Assembly: GCA_002395605.1 (NCBI GenBank)
Contig: DGXO01000058.1
Coordinates: 1-40,352, forward strand
DNA length: 40,352 nt
Direction: 5' to 3'
Origin: Bacteroidales bacterium UBA4230
GTDB taxonomy: Bacteria; Bacteroidota; Bacteroidia; Bacteroidales; UBA932
This document shows positions 1 to 8,087 of this stretch, piece by piece (the stretch's first letter is position 1; every line of letters begins with the position of its first letter). The notes under the pieces are model-generated. The model ran no database searches. It saw only the letters and a list, made by a program, of their open reading frames with translations, and was not told the DNA's origin. A program made the translations under genes and the position numbers.

Positions 1-2501
1 ATGGTAAGCAGCATGTTCCGGTCGGTGCGTACAATCAGGTTTTCGGGAATATCAACCGTGATAACATCTTGGCCACGGACGCTTCCCACAGCTTCCTTGG
101 CGACGCCCAGGAGATTCACCTCACGCATAACGGGCTTCAGCATCCCCTTCTGGCTGAGAGACCACAGCAGAAGGTTCTCCAACAGGGAGGATGCGTTTTC
201 GGCCGAGGCGGACAGCTCGGCAAGCGCCTCTTTCAACTGCACCCTGGAGAGGCCGTCGACCTTCTCCAAGAGTTCCCGTGCCAGGATGCGATTTCCGGTA
301 ACGGGCCCCCTGAGATCGTGGGATATAATGGAGAAAAGGCGGTTTCGCATATCCAGTTCCTTCACAAGGAGCCTGCGCTCGCGGAGTTTCATCACCATAT
401 AGATGATGGCGGAGAGCAGCAGGAGATATCCCAGCAGGAAGGGCCAGCGGAGCCAGATAGGCGGAGGTACGCGGAGCAGCCGTGAAACAGACTCGCCTTG
501 ATTCCACCTCCCGAAGATATCCGAGCCTTGCTCTTCAAGGGAATAGCGCCCCGGGCGGATATTCTCCGGCAGGCCGATGAAGCGTCCGTCATTCCAGTCT
601 CCACCATTAATGCGATACCTGTGGCGGATAAGACTCTCCAGCGCCAAGTTCCCTTCGACCTTGATGGAGAGCAGGCTGTCCGGATGGAACACTACGGCTC
701 CGGAAGGTCCACCAAAGGACAGTGAACCGTCCCGGAGGGTGCAGGAAACATGTTCTCCGTAGATATCGGAGGGAAATCCCAACTCCTTGGGAACGCGGCC
801 GATGCTACCGTCGGTGTCAATGAACCAGAGTCCGTCCTCCGTTCCAGCCCACAGGCGACCTGCGGCATCCGCCTCCACCGACTGCACCAGCATGCCATCA
901 AGGAAATTCTTGCCGGAGGGGCTCCATATCCCGCTGCGGGTGGCGGCCCAGACCGTGCCTTCCGGGGAAAGACAAAGGTCGGTGACATAATCGTCCGGAA
1001 TATCCGAATTGCCCTTATAGTACTTTGTCACAAGGCCCGTCTCCGAATCAATGATATTCAGTCCGGCCTCCGTGGTGGCATAGACCAGATTGCCGTTCAG
1101 GTCTTCGATGAGCCTGCTTCCAAGCCTTGAACTCAGATAAATATTTGAATCCACCTGTGCCGATGGATAGCGGAACGGGCTCAGCCAACGGGGAGGCAGG
1201 CTGCACCGCTCTTTTCTGTCCCACTGGTTGAGGCCTACGCCTTCCCAGGTGACCACCCAGAAGCGGCCGTGGCTGTCTTCCAGGAAATCGGATATCCAGT
1301 TGGCTCCGTCCAAATGCCGGGCTTCCCGCTGCGCCTCCGGGAGGGATCCTATCAGGCGCTCCTTATGCATCCTCCCGTCCTTCCAAACTTCCCAGCCGGT
1401 GTTGTCCCAAAGGCCCACGTAAACGGCTCCGGCACTGTCTTCGTACAAGGCCGACACCCTGTCTTCGGCCGTTCCTATCCACATTTTCCCTCGGCTGTCC
1501 TGCATGATAGCCGTGACGTTGACCGAAGAAATAGTCCGCACATGCTGAAACGCCGGACAAATGACAGAAAGTCCGTTGTCACCGCCCGCCCAGATATTGC
1601 CCTGGCGGTCTTCAAACAGGCAGTAGAGTTCTGTGGACGGTGTTTTATAGACAGGTGTATCTTCCGGTTTTTCCAGATTCACCGGCCCGATGCCATACGA
1701 GCCGGCGGCCCAGAGGCGGCCTTTGCTATCCGTAAGAAGCCTGGCATGTGCTATGGGAAGGTGGCCGTGCAAAACAACTTCTCTGTCTTCATAAGTATAC
1801 AGAAGGGATGTATGGTCGTCAAAGGCATAGAGTTTACCTCCTGTCTCTGCGAAACTTCCGGCGCAGAATCCGCCATTGCCGAATGGATGCACGACCTGAG
1901 GTCTGAGTCTGTCTTCAACGTACTGAAAACGGACAATCCGGCCCGCAAGCCAAAGTTTTCCGTCCAGAGCCTCGAATATCTGATAATAGGGGTAATCTCC
2001 TTCCGAGTCCCGCTTGTCGTACCAGCATCGGGCCTCCTCCCTGATGCCATCCTTGTAAGAGAGTTTCAGCAGCAGGGTGTCGCCTACGGTAGCCCAGACA
2101 TAGCCCTCTGAATCTGTCAAAAGTGCCCGAATGTTGCCTTCCACCCTGTCATTCTGAGCCGGCCTTCTGTCATTCTGAGCCGGCATTCTGTCATTCTGAG
2201 CCGAAGGCGAAGAATCTCTCACCCTGAGCCCATCCGTAGTCCCAATCCACAGCCGACCGTCCTTGTCCACCGCCAGGGCATTCACCCTGCCGTATTCCTT
2301 CCAAGATTTGAATTGTACTCCGTCAAAACTTGCCAATCCGTTACGTGTGCCCACCCAAAGTACACCTTCGGCATCCTGCGTAATGGCATAGACTGTATTG
2401 GACGGCAGCCCGTCAGCCGAACCGTAGTTGACAAAACGGGGCTCCTGCGCCCATAATGTGCAGGAGAGAAGTAGCAATAGTATGACGGCAAATCGGCGCA
2501 T
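1..2501 (-). CDS. Two-component regulator-propeller sensor histidine kinase (3' end cut by window edge)
   Basis: An open frame of 833 codons runs without a stop from an ATG at 2501 to the window edge. Residues 1-18 form a signal peptide ending LWA before QEP. Residues about 20-600 contain repeated Reg_prop motifs such as GVLWVGTRNGL, GRLWIGTTDGL, GNIWAGGDNGL, GKMWIGTAED and GRLWAGTEDGL, the pattern of a periplasmic double propeller. A Y_Y_Y-like segment follows, then a membrane helix near residues 685-705. A HisKA domain has the phospho-acceptor His at about residue 728 in SIISHDLRGPV. The frame is cut as the HATPase N-box begins (TDRNMLLT). In Bacteroidales such proteins usually sense glycans or other envelope ligands; the ligand cannot be read here. 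Whether a receiver and AraC-type HTH follow, as in hybrid HTCS proteins, is unknown. Oddity: three in-frame 21-bp repeats at 2146-2208 put (R/M)PAQND units between two propeller blades. Confidence 0.93.
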   Translation of the reverse strand, partial: MRRFAVILLLLLSCTLWAQEPRFVNYGSADGLPSNTVYAITQDAEGVLWVGTRNGLASFDGVQFKSWKEYGRVNALAVDKDGRLWIGTTDGLRVRDSSPSAQNDRMPAQNDRRPAQNDRVEGNIRALLTDSEGYVWATVGDTLLLKLSYKDGIREEARCWYDKRDSEGDYPYYQIFEALDGKLWLAGRIVRFQYVEDRLRPQVVHPFGNGGFCAGSFAETGGKLYAFDDHTSLLYTYEDREVVLHGHLPIAHARLLTDSKGRLWAAGSYGIGPVNLEKPEDTPVYKTPSTELYCLFEDRQGNIWAGGDNGLSVICPAFQHVRTISSVNVTAIMQDSRGKMWIGTAEDRVSALYEDSAGAVYVGLWDNTGWEVWKDGRMHKERLIGSLPEAQREARHLDGANWISDFLEDSHGRFWVVTWEGVGLNQWDRKERCSLPPRWLSPFRYPSAQVDSNIYLSSRLGSRLIEDLNGNLVYATTEAGLNIIDSETGLVTKYYKGNSDIPDDYVTDLCLSPEGTVWAATRSGIWSPSGKNFLDGMLVQSVEADAAGRLWAGTEDGLWFIDTDGSIGRVPKELGFPSDIYGEHVSCTLRDGSLSFGGPSGAVVFHPDSLLSIKVEGNLALESLIRHRYRINGGDWNDGRFIGLPENIRPGRYSLEEQGSDIFGRWNQGESVSRLLRVPPPIWLRWPFLLGYLLLLSAIIYMVMKLRERRLLVKELDMRNRLFSIISHDLRGPVTGNRILARELLEKVDGLSRVQLKEALAELSASAENASSLLENLLLWSLSQKGMLKPVMREVNLLGVAKEAVGSVRGQDVITVDIPENLIVRTDRNMLLT
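2146..2217 (-). repeat. Three 21-bp tandem repeats of a dispersed Bacteroidota-type element inside the kinase gene
   Basis: On the plus strand CTGTCATTCTGAGCC begins at 2146, 2167 and 2188. The last copy continues as GAAGGCGAAGAATCTC. The 21-bp period is seven codons, so the kinase frame stays open and reads as repeated PAQND. The full last copy resembles the element at 31319-31347 within mtaB. Confidence 0.85.
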
Positions 2502-2508
2502 CTCATCC

Positions 2509-2517
2509 GCAAAGGTA
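2509..2517 (-). promoter_or_regulatory. -7 promoter element of the sensor kinase gene
   Basis: TACCTTTGC on the minus strand matches the Bacteroidota -7 consensus TAnnTTTG. It ends 7 nt before the ATG at 2501, so the mRNA would have almost no leader. No TTTG is found 19 bp upstream. Confidence 0.6.
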
Positions 2518-2552
2518 TCAATTCCTTTCGGAATATCCTTATAAATCAGCAC

Positions 2553-2575
2553 CTTGTGGCGGAATCCGCCACAAG
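2553..2575. repeat. 23-bp perfect palindrome directly after the HTH-nuclease stop codon
   Basis: Arms CTTGTGGCGGA and TCCGCCACAAG surround a single base. It starts one base beyond the stop codon of the HTH-DUF1016 gene. No T-run follows on that gene's strand, so it is not a textbook terminator. Its 21-nt core matches 18 of 21 positions of a second copy at 4068-4088 on the other side of the same gene. Confidence 0.8.
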
Positions 2576-2576
2576 T

Positions 2577-3986
2577 TTATTGGGGATCACTCTTTTTCTC
2601 TTCTTCCTGATATCTTTTGAAGTCCTCCTCTGTAATGTTCTCCAGCATGTACTTACGGAGTTCATCTTCTGAAGGAAGTTGAAGGCGATATTTGCTGACA
2701 AAAATGTTTTGTGCAAGGCCCTCTATCGCGTATTGCACGGTTGTTTCGCCGTAGTCTGTACATAGCAGTATGCCGATGGGCGGATTGTCATCTTGCTGCA
2801 TTACCTCGTGTTTGTAGTAGTTCATGTAGAGGTTCAGTTGTGAGGCGTACTCGTGGCGGAAACGGTCAATCTTCAAGTCGATGATAACGTGGCATTTCAG
2901 AATTCGATGATAGAAGATGAGGTCGGCCTTAAAATAGTCCTGGTCAATGAGGATGCGCTTCTGCCTGTATTCGAAGCAGAATCCACGCCCCATCTCCATA
3001 AGAAAGCGTTGCAGATTGTTAAGAATCGCGGTTTCGAGGGTGGTTTCCGTATTGTTTTCATAGGGTTTGATGTCCAGGAACTCCAGTGTAACAGGATTGT
3101 GAATAATTTCTTTTGGTGAAATCTGCTGAGCATTTTGGGCGGTCAGCCGTTGTAGGGCATTTTTATCTTTGGACATACCTATCCGCTCGTAATAGAGCGA
3201 AGAGACCTGTCGGTCAAGTTCTGTGTATGTCCAGCAGCCACGGATAGTCTCTTGCTCGTAAAAAGCTCGTTTTAATGAGTCTTCAATACTTGATAAGTAT
3301 AATAGGCACGAATAGTTGAGTCTGTTGAATAGCCGATCGGGTGGTGTTTCCCATTTTTCTAATTTGGCGGATGTCATCCGCCAAATTGCTGTCTTAGATT
3401 CCAGAAACAAGGCTTGGTTGGTTTTGAGGTATTTTGCAATCTCTGTAGCCAAAATGGGATATACAAGGTACAGATGTCTGTATTCTCTAAGCCTCCTTGG
3501 CTCAAAACCCCTTCGGTTAATCCTTTCAGACAATCTGTTGATTAGTTTGTCTCCATACTTGGCTCGGTCTTGTCCATTTTGCTCGAATTCCACGATGTAA
3601 TATCCGACAAGCCAGTTGCGTGCTGTCAGTGATAGATTGATGGCGTGTGCCGCCTGTGCCTGCAATGTGTCTTGGATAAAGTTGATACGTCCGACTAGAG
3701 ATTCGAAGGTCAGATGCTCTTCGCTATTATCCTGGACATCGATCTCTTCCTCATACGGTACGGCTGGAATCTCGCACAAGTCCGGCTCCTCTATGTACCC
3801 CACAAGCAATTCAAATGGCACTCCAAGTACCTCAGAGGCCTTGTAAATGGTTTCCAAATTCTTGGTCTTAAAAAGAGCCTTCACATTCTGCTTCCGGATT
3901 CCCATCCGCCTGGCAAACTCGCTCTTGCTCATCCCGATCCGCTTCAGCAGCGCTTCTCCTTTTGCTTCGAAATTAATCTTATTCAT
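2577..3986 (-). CDS. HTH domain fused to YhcG/DUF1016 PD-(D/E)XK nuclease-like protein
   Basis: The product has 469 residues. The ATG at 3986 is chosen over a longer frame because TACCTTTGC lies 15 nt upstream, inside that extension. Residues about 10-60 form an XRE-type helix-turn-helix (MSKSEFARRMGIRKQNVKAL). Residues about 90-260 match the DUF1016 N-terminal module, with NWLVGYYIVEFEQ, LREYRHLYLVYP and SLKRAFYEQETI. Residues about 310-440 match the YhcG-type PD-(D/E)XK fold: D355 in ADLIFYH, then D370 and K372 in IIDLK, followed by EYASQLNLYMNYY. These fit metal-binding and catalytic positions of that nuclease superfamily. The biological role of DUF1016 proteins is poorly known; a link to mobile elements or defence is inference. 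The gene is solitary, visibly more AT-rich than its neighbours and bracketed by similar palindromes, which suggests acquisition. The HTH may bind those sites for self-regulation. Confidence 0.88.
   Translation of the reverse strand: MNKINFEAKGEALLKRIGMSKSEFARRMGIRKQNVKALFKTKNLETIYKASEVLGVPFELLVGYIEEPDLCEIPAVPYEEEIDVQDNSEEHLTFESLVGRINFIQDTLQAQAAHAINLSLTARNWLVGYYIVEFEQNGQDRAKYGDKLINRLSERINRRGFEPRRLREYRHLYLVYPILATEIAKYLKTNQALFLESKTAIWRMTSAKLEKWETPPDRLFNRLNYSCLLYLSSIEDSLKRAFYEQETIRGCWTYTELDRQVSSLYYERIGMSKDKNALQRLTAQNAQQISPKEIIHNPVTLEFLDIKPYENNTETTLETAILNNLQRFLMEMGRGFCFEYRQKRILIDQDYFKADLIFYHRILKCHVIIDLKIDRFRHEYASQLNLYMNYYKHEVMQQDDNPPIGILLCTDYGETTVQYAIEGLAQNIFVSKYRLQLPSEDELRKYMLENITEEDFKRYQEEEKKSDPQ
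3362..3388. repeat. 27-bp perfect palindrome within the HTH-nuclease gene
   Basis: Arms AATTTGGCGGATG and CATCCGCCAAATT surround one base. It encodes the segment around WRMTSAK. The inner TGGCGGA / TCCGCCA is shared with the palindromes flanking the gene at 2553-2575 and 4068-4088. A perfect 13-bp arm is very unlikely by chance. Confidence 0.75.
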
Positions 3987-4000
3987 AGTTGCATCTTTTT

Positions 4001-4009
4001 GCAAAGGTA
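4001..4009 (-). promoter_or_regulatory. -7 promoter element of the HTH-nuclease gene
   Basis: TACCTTTGC on the minus strand lies 15 nt upstream of the ATG at 3986 and sets that start. No good -33 TTTG is visible at 19 bp. Confidence 0.6.
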
Positions 4010-4067
4010 ATATTTTACAATTACTATTTATAAATAAAAGCAAAGAATTTTTCTCATGAGGCTCGCG

Positions 4068-4088
4068 TTGTGGTGTATTCCGCCACAA
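4068..4088. repeat. Imperfect 21-bp palindrome upstream of the HTH-nuclease gene
   Basis: Arms TTGTGGTG and CGCCACAA pair over 8 positions with one G-T. The 21 nt match the core of the palindrome at 2553-2575 at 18 positions. It lies in the divergent intergenic region, about 80 nt upstream of the nuclease start and just upstream of the next gene's promoter. Confidence 0.65.
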
Positions 4089-4107
4089 GGCTGTTGTTTC
4101 TATGGAC

Positions 4108-4116
4108 TACCTTTGC
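4108..4116 (+). promoter_or_regulatory. -7 promoter element of the lipoprotein pair
   Basis: TACCTTTGC lies 17 nt upstream of the ATG at 4134 and matches the Bacteroidota -7 consensus. Confidence 0.6.
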
Positions 4117-4133
4117 GAAAAACACTGAAACTT

Positions 4134-5660
4134 ATGAAAAAGATTCTATTTGCAGCAGCGCTGCTTGCGGCCTTCCTGGCCGTTTCCTGCAACAAGGATG
4201 GCTTCGACGGCAATGCCAATGTCACTTTCCGCAAGGCCAATATCGCCGGCGCCGGGATGCTGGCCCTTGCCCAAGGTAGCGGCGCTGCCACCAAGGCCGA
4301 AGGAGATATCGTAATCGGCCCCAAGGCCCTCTATACCGTGTCTGAGGACGGTTCTATGGTGGAGGTCTCCTATCAGGTTGACGTGGAAGGGGCTGGTGGC
4401 GAGGTAGCCGAAACCATCCGGGCGAACCTCATCATTTCTCCGGGCTTTGTGTTTCCTGTGGACGATGGATGGCTGTGGCTCGCCAACTGCCATTACGATG
4501 TGAAAGGCGGATGGAATAATTATCCCACGGACGGCAACAAGGCTGCACGTAACGCGCTGTCCAAGATTATTAATGATTTCAGTGCCAAGTACCATGAGCG
4601 CCACGGTGCCCATTATCTTATCCGCAAGAGTGACGGGGCCCTGTTTGAGTGGACGCTGGAAGCCGGCGCTCCGGACGGCATGGACGACGGTTTCAAGCAG
4701 CCTACCTTCCTCAACGGCTGGTTCCACCAGCTGGGCAAGGACCTGTTTGTGAGGACCGGTGGCTGGAATTATGAAGGCATAAACGGAGGCCTTCCGTCAC
4801 TTATCCGTCTGCAGGACAATGGCAACTCGCTGGATGCCGTCAACGTGCTGGGGGACAATATCTCCTGCTGGAAACTCTATCCTGCCGGAGGCTCTTGCCT
4901 GGGTGGGACTTTCGGTTATCCCGGAGCAATGGGAGGAATGCAGGGAATAATCGCCCCTCCTTCCTTCGAACCCGTGCTTCTCCAGGTGGAAGGAAGCAAA
5001 GAGTCTTTCCTCCTTTCCGTAGGCGGGAAACTGTATTATGCAAACACTTATCAGAAAGAAATCCAGGAGGGAGACGGCAAGGAGGGGTCTTGGACAAGGA
5101 CCGAAGACTGCACGGACTTCTACAATCTCACCGTTTCCGGAAGTTCAGTCTCACTTGGAAACCTCATCTGCACATTTAACGAGAGAATGGACCCGAACCA
5201 GACTTATATCTCCACGACGGAAAAACTCAGCTGGTGGAGCGGCAATGAATATGACGGGGCTGTGATCCATACCTTCGACCCCAAGGCCGGAACCATTTCT
5301 TCAAGGGCGCTGCCGGAGCACTATCCCTTCCTCGAGGGCGAATATGTAAATGGGGTTGCTTATGCCATCGACGGCACAGTCGGCTACTGGGAATGCGACC
5401 TTTCCAAGGATGCGGCTGAATATGTAACGCTGGATTGGAGCAGCGCGGCCGAGTACCAGGGCAAAATCGTCCCCGGGACGCTTCGCTTGGTGCGCTTCGA
5501 AGCCGCATCCCTCACCCTTCAATTCGTCGCCTACATGACAAATGGAACGGAGCTGACGTTCTACGCATCTGTAACGGGCTCCGACCGTGGCGTCATCAAG
5601 ACCTCCGTCGGCGGCAATAATGCAGGGATGGTGGTTACTACAATGGTAAGGCTCAATTAA
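4134..5660 (+). CDS. Lipoprotein of unknown function (508 aa)
   Basis: The ATG at 4134 is chosen because it starts a clear lipoprotein signal (MKKILFAAALLAAFLAVSC, Cys19) and follows the TACCTTTGC promoter. An upstream in-frame start would put non-signal sequence in front. After the Cys come an acidic NKDGFDG stretch and a large, probably beta-rich extracytoplasmic domain with many Gly and Trp residues. The spacing of strands and segments such as SFLLSVGGKLYYAN suggests a propeller-like fold, but no family is recognised. It probably sits on an envelope membrane. The next lipoprotein gene begins 12 nt after its stop, so the two are likely one transcript and may form a complex. Confidence 0.85.
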   Translation: MKKILFAAALLAAFLAVSCNKDGFDGNANVTFRKANIAGAGMLALAQGSGAATKAEGDIVIGPKALYTVSEDGSMVEVSYQVDVEGAGGEVAETIRANLIISPGFVFPVDDGWLWLANCHYDVKGGWNNYPTDGNKAARNALSKIINDFSAKYHERHGAHYLIRKSDGALFEWTLEAGAPDGMDDGFKQPTFLNGWFHQLGKDLFVRTGGWNYEGINGGLPSLIRLQDNGNSLDAVNVLGDNISCWKLYPAGGSCLGGTFGYPGAMGGMQGIIAPPSFEPVLLQVEGSKESFLLSVGGKLYYANTYQKEIQEGDGKEGSWTRTEDCTDFYNLTVSGSSVSLGNLICTFNERMDPNQTYISTTEKLSWWSGNEYDGAVIHTFDPKAGTISSRALPEHYPFLEGEYVNGVAYAIDGTVGYWECDLSKDAAEYVTLDWSSAAEYQGKIVPGTLRLVRFEAASLTLQFVAYMTNGTELTFYASVTGSDRGVIKTSVGGNNAGMVVTTMVRLN

Positions 5661-5672
5661 AGATTATCGCGT

Positions 5673-6251
5673 ATGAAAAAGATACTATGGACTGCGCTGG
5701 CTCTGATGGTTATATCGGCCTGCGAAAAAGACCCCACGTTGAACGATAAATTCTGGGAAGAGGCTCCACTTGAGATGGAGCAGCACCAGTTCCAAATAGA
5801 GACGGAAATTCTGGCGGGTCTGTACTGGCACTGGAACAATGCCTACGCCTCCTTTGTGGAAGACTGGACTCCATATAACGGCGAGAAAAAAGAGCCGGAA
5901 CTGGTTTTCAGCAACCGTCGCTGGTTCCCGGCCGATTACGGCCCGCGGTTCTGGAGTGATTTTGACCTTGACAATAAAATGGTTCCGGGCACACCCGCCA
6001 TATCTTATTATGACTGTGACAGCCATCCCTACGAGAAAACGGACTTAGGAGACGGCAGTTACAGGATAGATGTGGGTTTCCTTGGATATGAATGGTCCGG
6101 TATCCTCCGTCCCGGAGAAGACTGCATCCTGAGTGCCGGAGACTACGACGAATTCCGGCTCCGCCTTCTCCCCGCCGACGCCGTCTACGACCACTCCCTG
6201 GACGATCTTCTTCTTGTTGCCCGCGAGTTCGGCAAACAGCGGAAGAAGTAA
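5673..6251 (+). CDS. Small lipoprotein of unknown function (192 aa)
   Basis: A lipoprotein signal ends at Cys17 (VISAC), followed by EKDP. The mature part is rich in Trp, Tyr, Asp and Glu and has no family signature I recognise. It lies 12 nt downstream of the larger lipoprotein gene on the same strand and is followed by a strong hairpin terminator at 6270-6301, which fits a two-gene operon. The ATG at 5673 is the only start giving a signal peptide. Confidence 0.82.
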   Translation: MKKILWTALALMVISACEKDPTLNDKFWEEAPLEMEQHQFQIETEILAGLYWHWNNAYASFVEDWTPYNGEKKEPELVFSNRRWFPADYGPRFWSDFDLDNKMVPGTPAISYYDCDSHPYEKTDLGDGSYRIDVGFLGYEWSGILRPGEDCILSAGDYDEFRLRLLPADAVYDHSLDDLLLVAREFGKQRKK

Positions 6252-6269
6252 GACAGCAAACATGCACGA

Positions 6270-6301
6270 AAAATGCCACTGACGTGCGTCAGTGGCATTT
6301 T
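6270..6301. terminator. Bidirectional intrinsic terminator
   Basis: A perfect 14-bp stem, AAAATGCCACTGAC with GTCAGTGGCATTTT, encloses a GTGC loop. The stem ends in A/T tracts on both sides. It separates the plus-strand lipoprotein pair from the minus-strand rplS and tRNA-Arg transcript and can stop both. Confidence 0.85.
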
Positions 6302-6306
6302 CTAAG

Positions 6307-6380
6307 TGACTCCTACAGGACTCAAACCTGTAACCTTTTGATCCGTAGTCAAATGCTCTATTCAATTGAGCTAAGGAGCC
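6307..6380 (-). tRNA. tRNA-Arg (anticodon ACG)
   Basis: The minus strand folds as a full cloverleaf. The acceptor GGCTCCT pairs with AGGAGTC with one G-U, and the discriminator is A. The anticodon stem is TTTGA/TCAAA with loop CTACGGA, giving anticodon ACG, which becomes ICG and reads CGN Arg codons. The T arm is ACAGG-TTTGAGT-CCTGT. CCA is not encoded. It lies 25 nt downstream of rplS and may be cotranscribed. Confidence 0.95.
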
Positions 6381-6405
6381 GTTTGGAGGGCGCTAGGCCA
6401 CTTCC

Positions 6406-6774
6406 TTATTTTTCAGCAGTGTAGACTTTCTCGCGGATGCGGGCCTTCTTACCGGTGAGGTCACGGAGGTAGAAGATACGTGCACGACGCACTTTACCAT
6501 TCTTGTTAACCTCAATGCTGTCAATGAACGGGCTCTGGTAGGGGAAAATCCTTTCCACGCCAACGCCGCTGGCTATTTTGCGGACGGTGAAAGTTTTTGT
6601 GAAAGCATCCTGACCGCTGATCTGGATAACCACTCCGCGGAACTTCTGGAGTCTTTCCTTATCACCTTCCTTGATTCTGTAGGTAACGGTGATAGTGTCA
6701 CCGGCCTTGAACTCAGGGTAAGAAGCAGCTTTATCACTCTGGAAAGCCTGCTCTGCAATTTTTATCAAATCCAT
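6406..6774 (-). CDS. rplS: 50S ribosomal protein L19
   Basis: The 122-residue product is the usual bacterial L19 length. Conserved segments are FKAGDTITVTYRIKEG, RLQKFRGVVI, FTVRKIASGVGVERIFP and ARIFYLRDLTGKKARI. L19 sits at the interface of the 30S and 50S subunits. A complete promoter (TTTG, 19-bp spacer, TACCTTTGC) lies about 70 nt upstream and leaves a leader of 60-70 nt. The tRNA-Arg gene follows closely on the same strand. Confidence 0.98.
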   Translation of the reverse strand: MDLIKIAEQAFQSDKAASYPEFKAGDTITVTYRIKEGDKERLQKFRGVVIQISGQDAFTKTFTVRKIASGVGVERIFPYQSPFIDSIEVNKNGKVRRARIFYLRDLTGKKARIREKVYTAEK

Positions 6775-6842
6775 AATTTCTAAATCTCTTTAATGCAACA
6801 TTGCGGTTTGGCTCCTGACAAGAGGTTGCTTTTGTTTTGGGA
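6775..6842 (-). promoter_or_regulatory. Possible structured leader of rplS
   Basis: The leader can pair GCAAC with GTTGC around an inner CTC/GAG hairpin. CTCTT in the leader can also pair with AAGAG just before the start codon. Ribosomal protein leaders often regulate by feedback, but here this is only a folding possibility read by eye. Confidence 0.3.
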
Positions 6843-6844
6843 CT

Positions 6845-6876
6845 GCAAAGGTACAAACTTTTCAACAATCTCCAAA
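6845..6876 (-). promoter_or_regulatory. Promoter of rplS
   Basis: On the minus strand TTTG (-33), exactly 19 bp, then TACCTTTGC (-7): a full match to the Bacteroidota housekeeping promoter. Confidence 0.85.
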
Positions 6877-6893
6877 TATTTTTTGAGAAAAAT

Positions 6894-8084
6894 TTAGAAA
6901 ATATTTTTCACCTTGTCAAAAGTGTTCTTGTCTTCCCTTGTGAGGTCCGGTTTGAAGCTGGAGCTGTCCTTCATTTTTTCCAGCGCAGCCCTTTCCTCCC
7001 TGGAGAGTTTGTGGGGCACCCACACCTGGAATTTCACATAAAGGTCTCCGGTGCCGCGGCCGTAACCCTGTACGCTGGGAAGCCCCTTTCCGCGAAGCTT
7101 CACAACCGTGCCGGACTGGGTGCCGGGCTCTACCTTTACCTTATAGCCGCCATCCAGGCAAGGAACGGAAATCTCCGTTCCAAGCATGGCGTCCATGACG
7201 GAAATAACGCGCGTGTGGAAGAGGTTGTTTCCGTCTCTCTGGAGCTGAGGATGCGCCACCTCATTGATAACGACCAGAAGGTCTCCGTTTACGCCGCCAC
7301 GGGGAGCCGAATGGCCTTCTCCGCGTATTGTAAGCTGCATTCCGTCCTCTACGCCAGCCGGGATGTGGACTTTTACCAACTCACGCCTGCGCTCAAGGCC
7401 GGTGCCGTTACAGCGCCTGCAAGGATTGGAGATAATCTTGCCTTCTCCCTGGCACTGAGGGCACGTCCCAATTGTATAGCCCATGCCGAAGAGCCCCCTT
7501 GTCTGCTGCCTTACGCGTCCCTGGCCGCCGCATGTGGGGCAGGTTTTGATATCGGCCTCACTCTTGGCGCCCCTGCCGCCGCAATCCGGGCACGGACGGG
7601 CACGCTCAAGGGAAATTTCTTTGTCGCAGCCGGTGGCTATCTCCTCAAGCGTAAGCTTTACGGAAGTGCGGATGTCGCGGCCCCTGAGTACCCTGCTACC
7701 GGATTCCTGCTGGCCGAAGCCGCCAAAGCCGCTGCCGCCGAAACCACCAAAATCAAAGCCGAAACTGCCGCCGAAAATATTGCGGAGGAAGTCGTTGATG
7801 TCCATTCCGCCGAAGTCGAAACCTCCGGCCCCGCCGCCCATTTGCTCTGCGGCAAAACCGAATTGGTCGTACTTGGCCCTTTTATCGGGGTCACTGAGGA
7901 TGGAATAAGCCTCCGCGGCCTCCTTGAAGTTGTCTTCTGCGGTCTTTTTTTCGGCGTCCGTGCCGTTTACCCAGCGGTCCGGATGCCATTTGAGCGCCAA
8001 CTTGCGGTAGGCGCTCTTTATTTCATCGGCCGAGGCTTTCTTGTCTACGCCAAGGACCTCGTAGTAATCTCTTTTCTGTGCCAT
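6894..8084 (-). CDS. dnaJ: Chaperone DnaJ
   Basis: The 396-residue co-chaperone stimulates DnaK ATPase and delivers unfolded clients. The J domain is at residues 1-72 with HPD at 34-36. A Gly/Phe-rich linker follows at about 85-135. Four zinc motifs follow: CPDCGGRG, CPTCGGQG, CPQCQGEG and CRRCNGTG. The C-terminal client-binding domains end near DKVKNIF. It starts 3 nt after the grpE stop, so the two are translated from one mRNA. dnaK is not in this window, unlike the common dnaK-dnaJ arrangement. Confidence 0.98.
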   Translation of the reverse strand: MAQKRDYYEVLGVDKKASADEIKSAYRKLALKWHPDRWVNGTDAEKKTAEDNFKEAAEAYSILSDPDKRAKYDQFGFAAEQMGGGAGGFDFGGMDINDFLRNIFGGSFGFDFGGFGGSGFGGFGQQESGSRVLRGRDIRTSVKLTLEEIATGCDKEISLERARPCPDCGGRGAKSEADIKTCPTCGGQGRVRQQTRGLFGMGYTIGTCPQCQGEGKIISNPCRRCNGTGLERRRELVKVHIPAGVEDGMQLTIRGEGHSAPRGGVNGDLLVVINEVAHPQLQRDGNNLFHTRVISVMDAMLGTEISVPCLDGGYKVKVEPGTQSGTVVKLRGKGLPSVQGYGRGTGDLYVKFQVWVPHKLSREERAALEKMKDSSSFKPDLTREDKNTFDKVKNIF

Positions 8085-8087
8085 AAT

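Noticed and set aside
1269..2111. Plus-strand open frame of 280 codons
   Set aside because: It is antisense to the propeller sensor kinase, whose repeated motifs establish the real frame.
2553..4088. Insertion sequence bounded by the palindromes
   Set aside because: No transposase, and no target-site duplication can be seen; the palindromes are kept as repeats or possible operators only.
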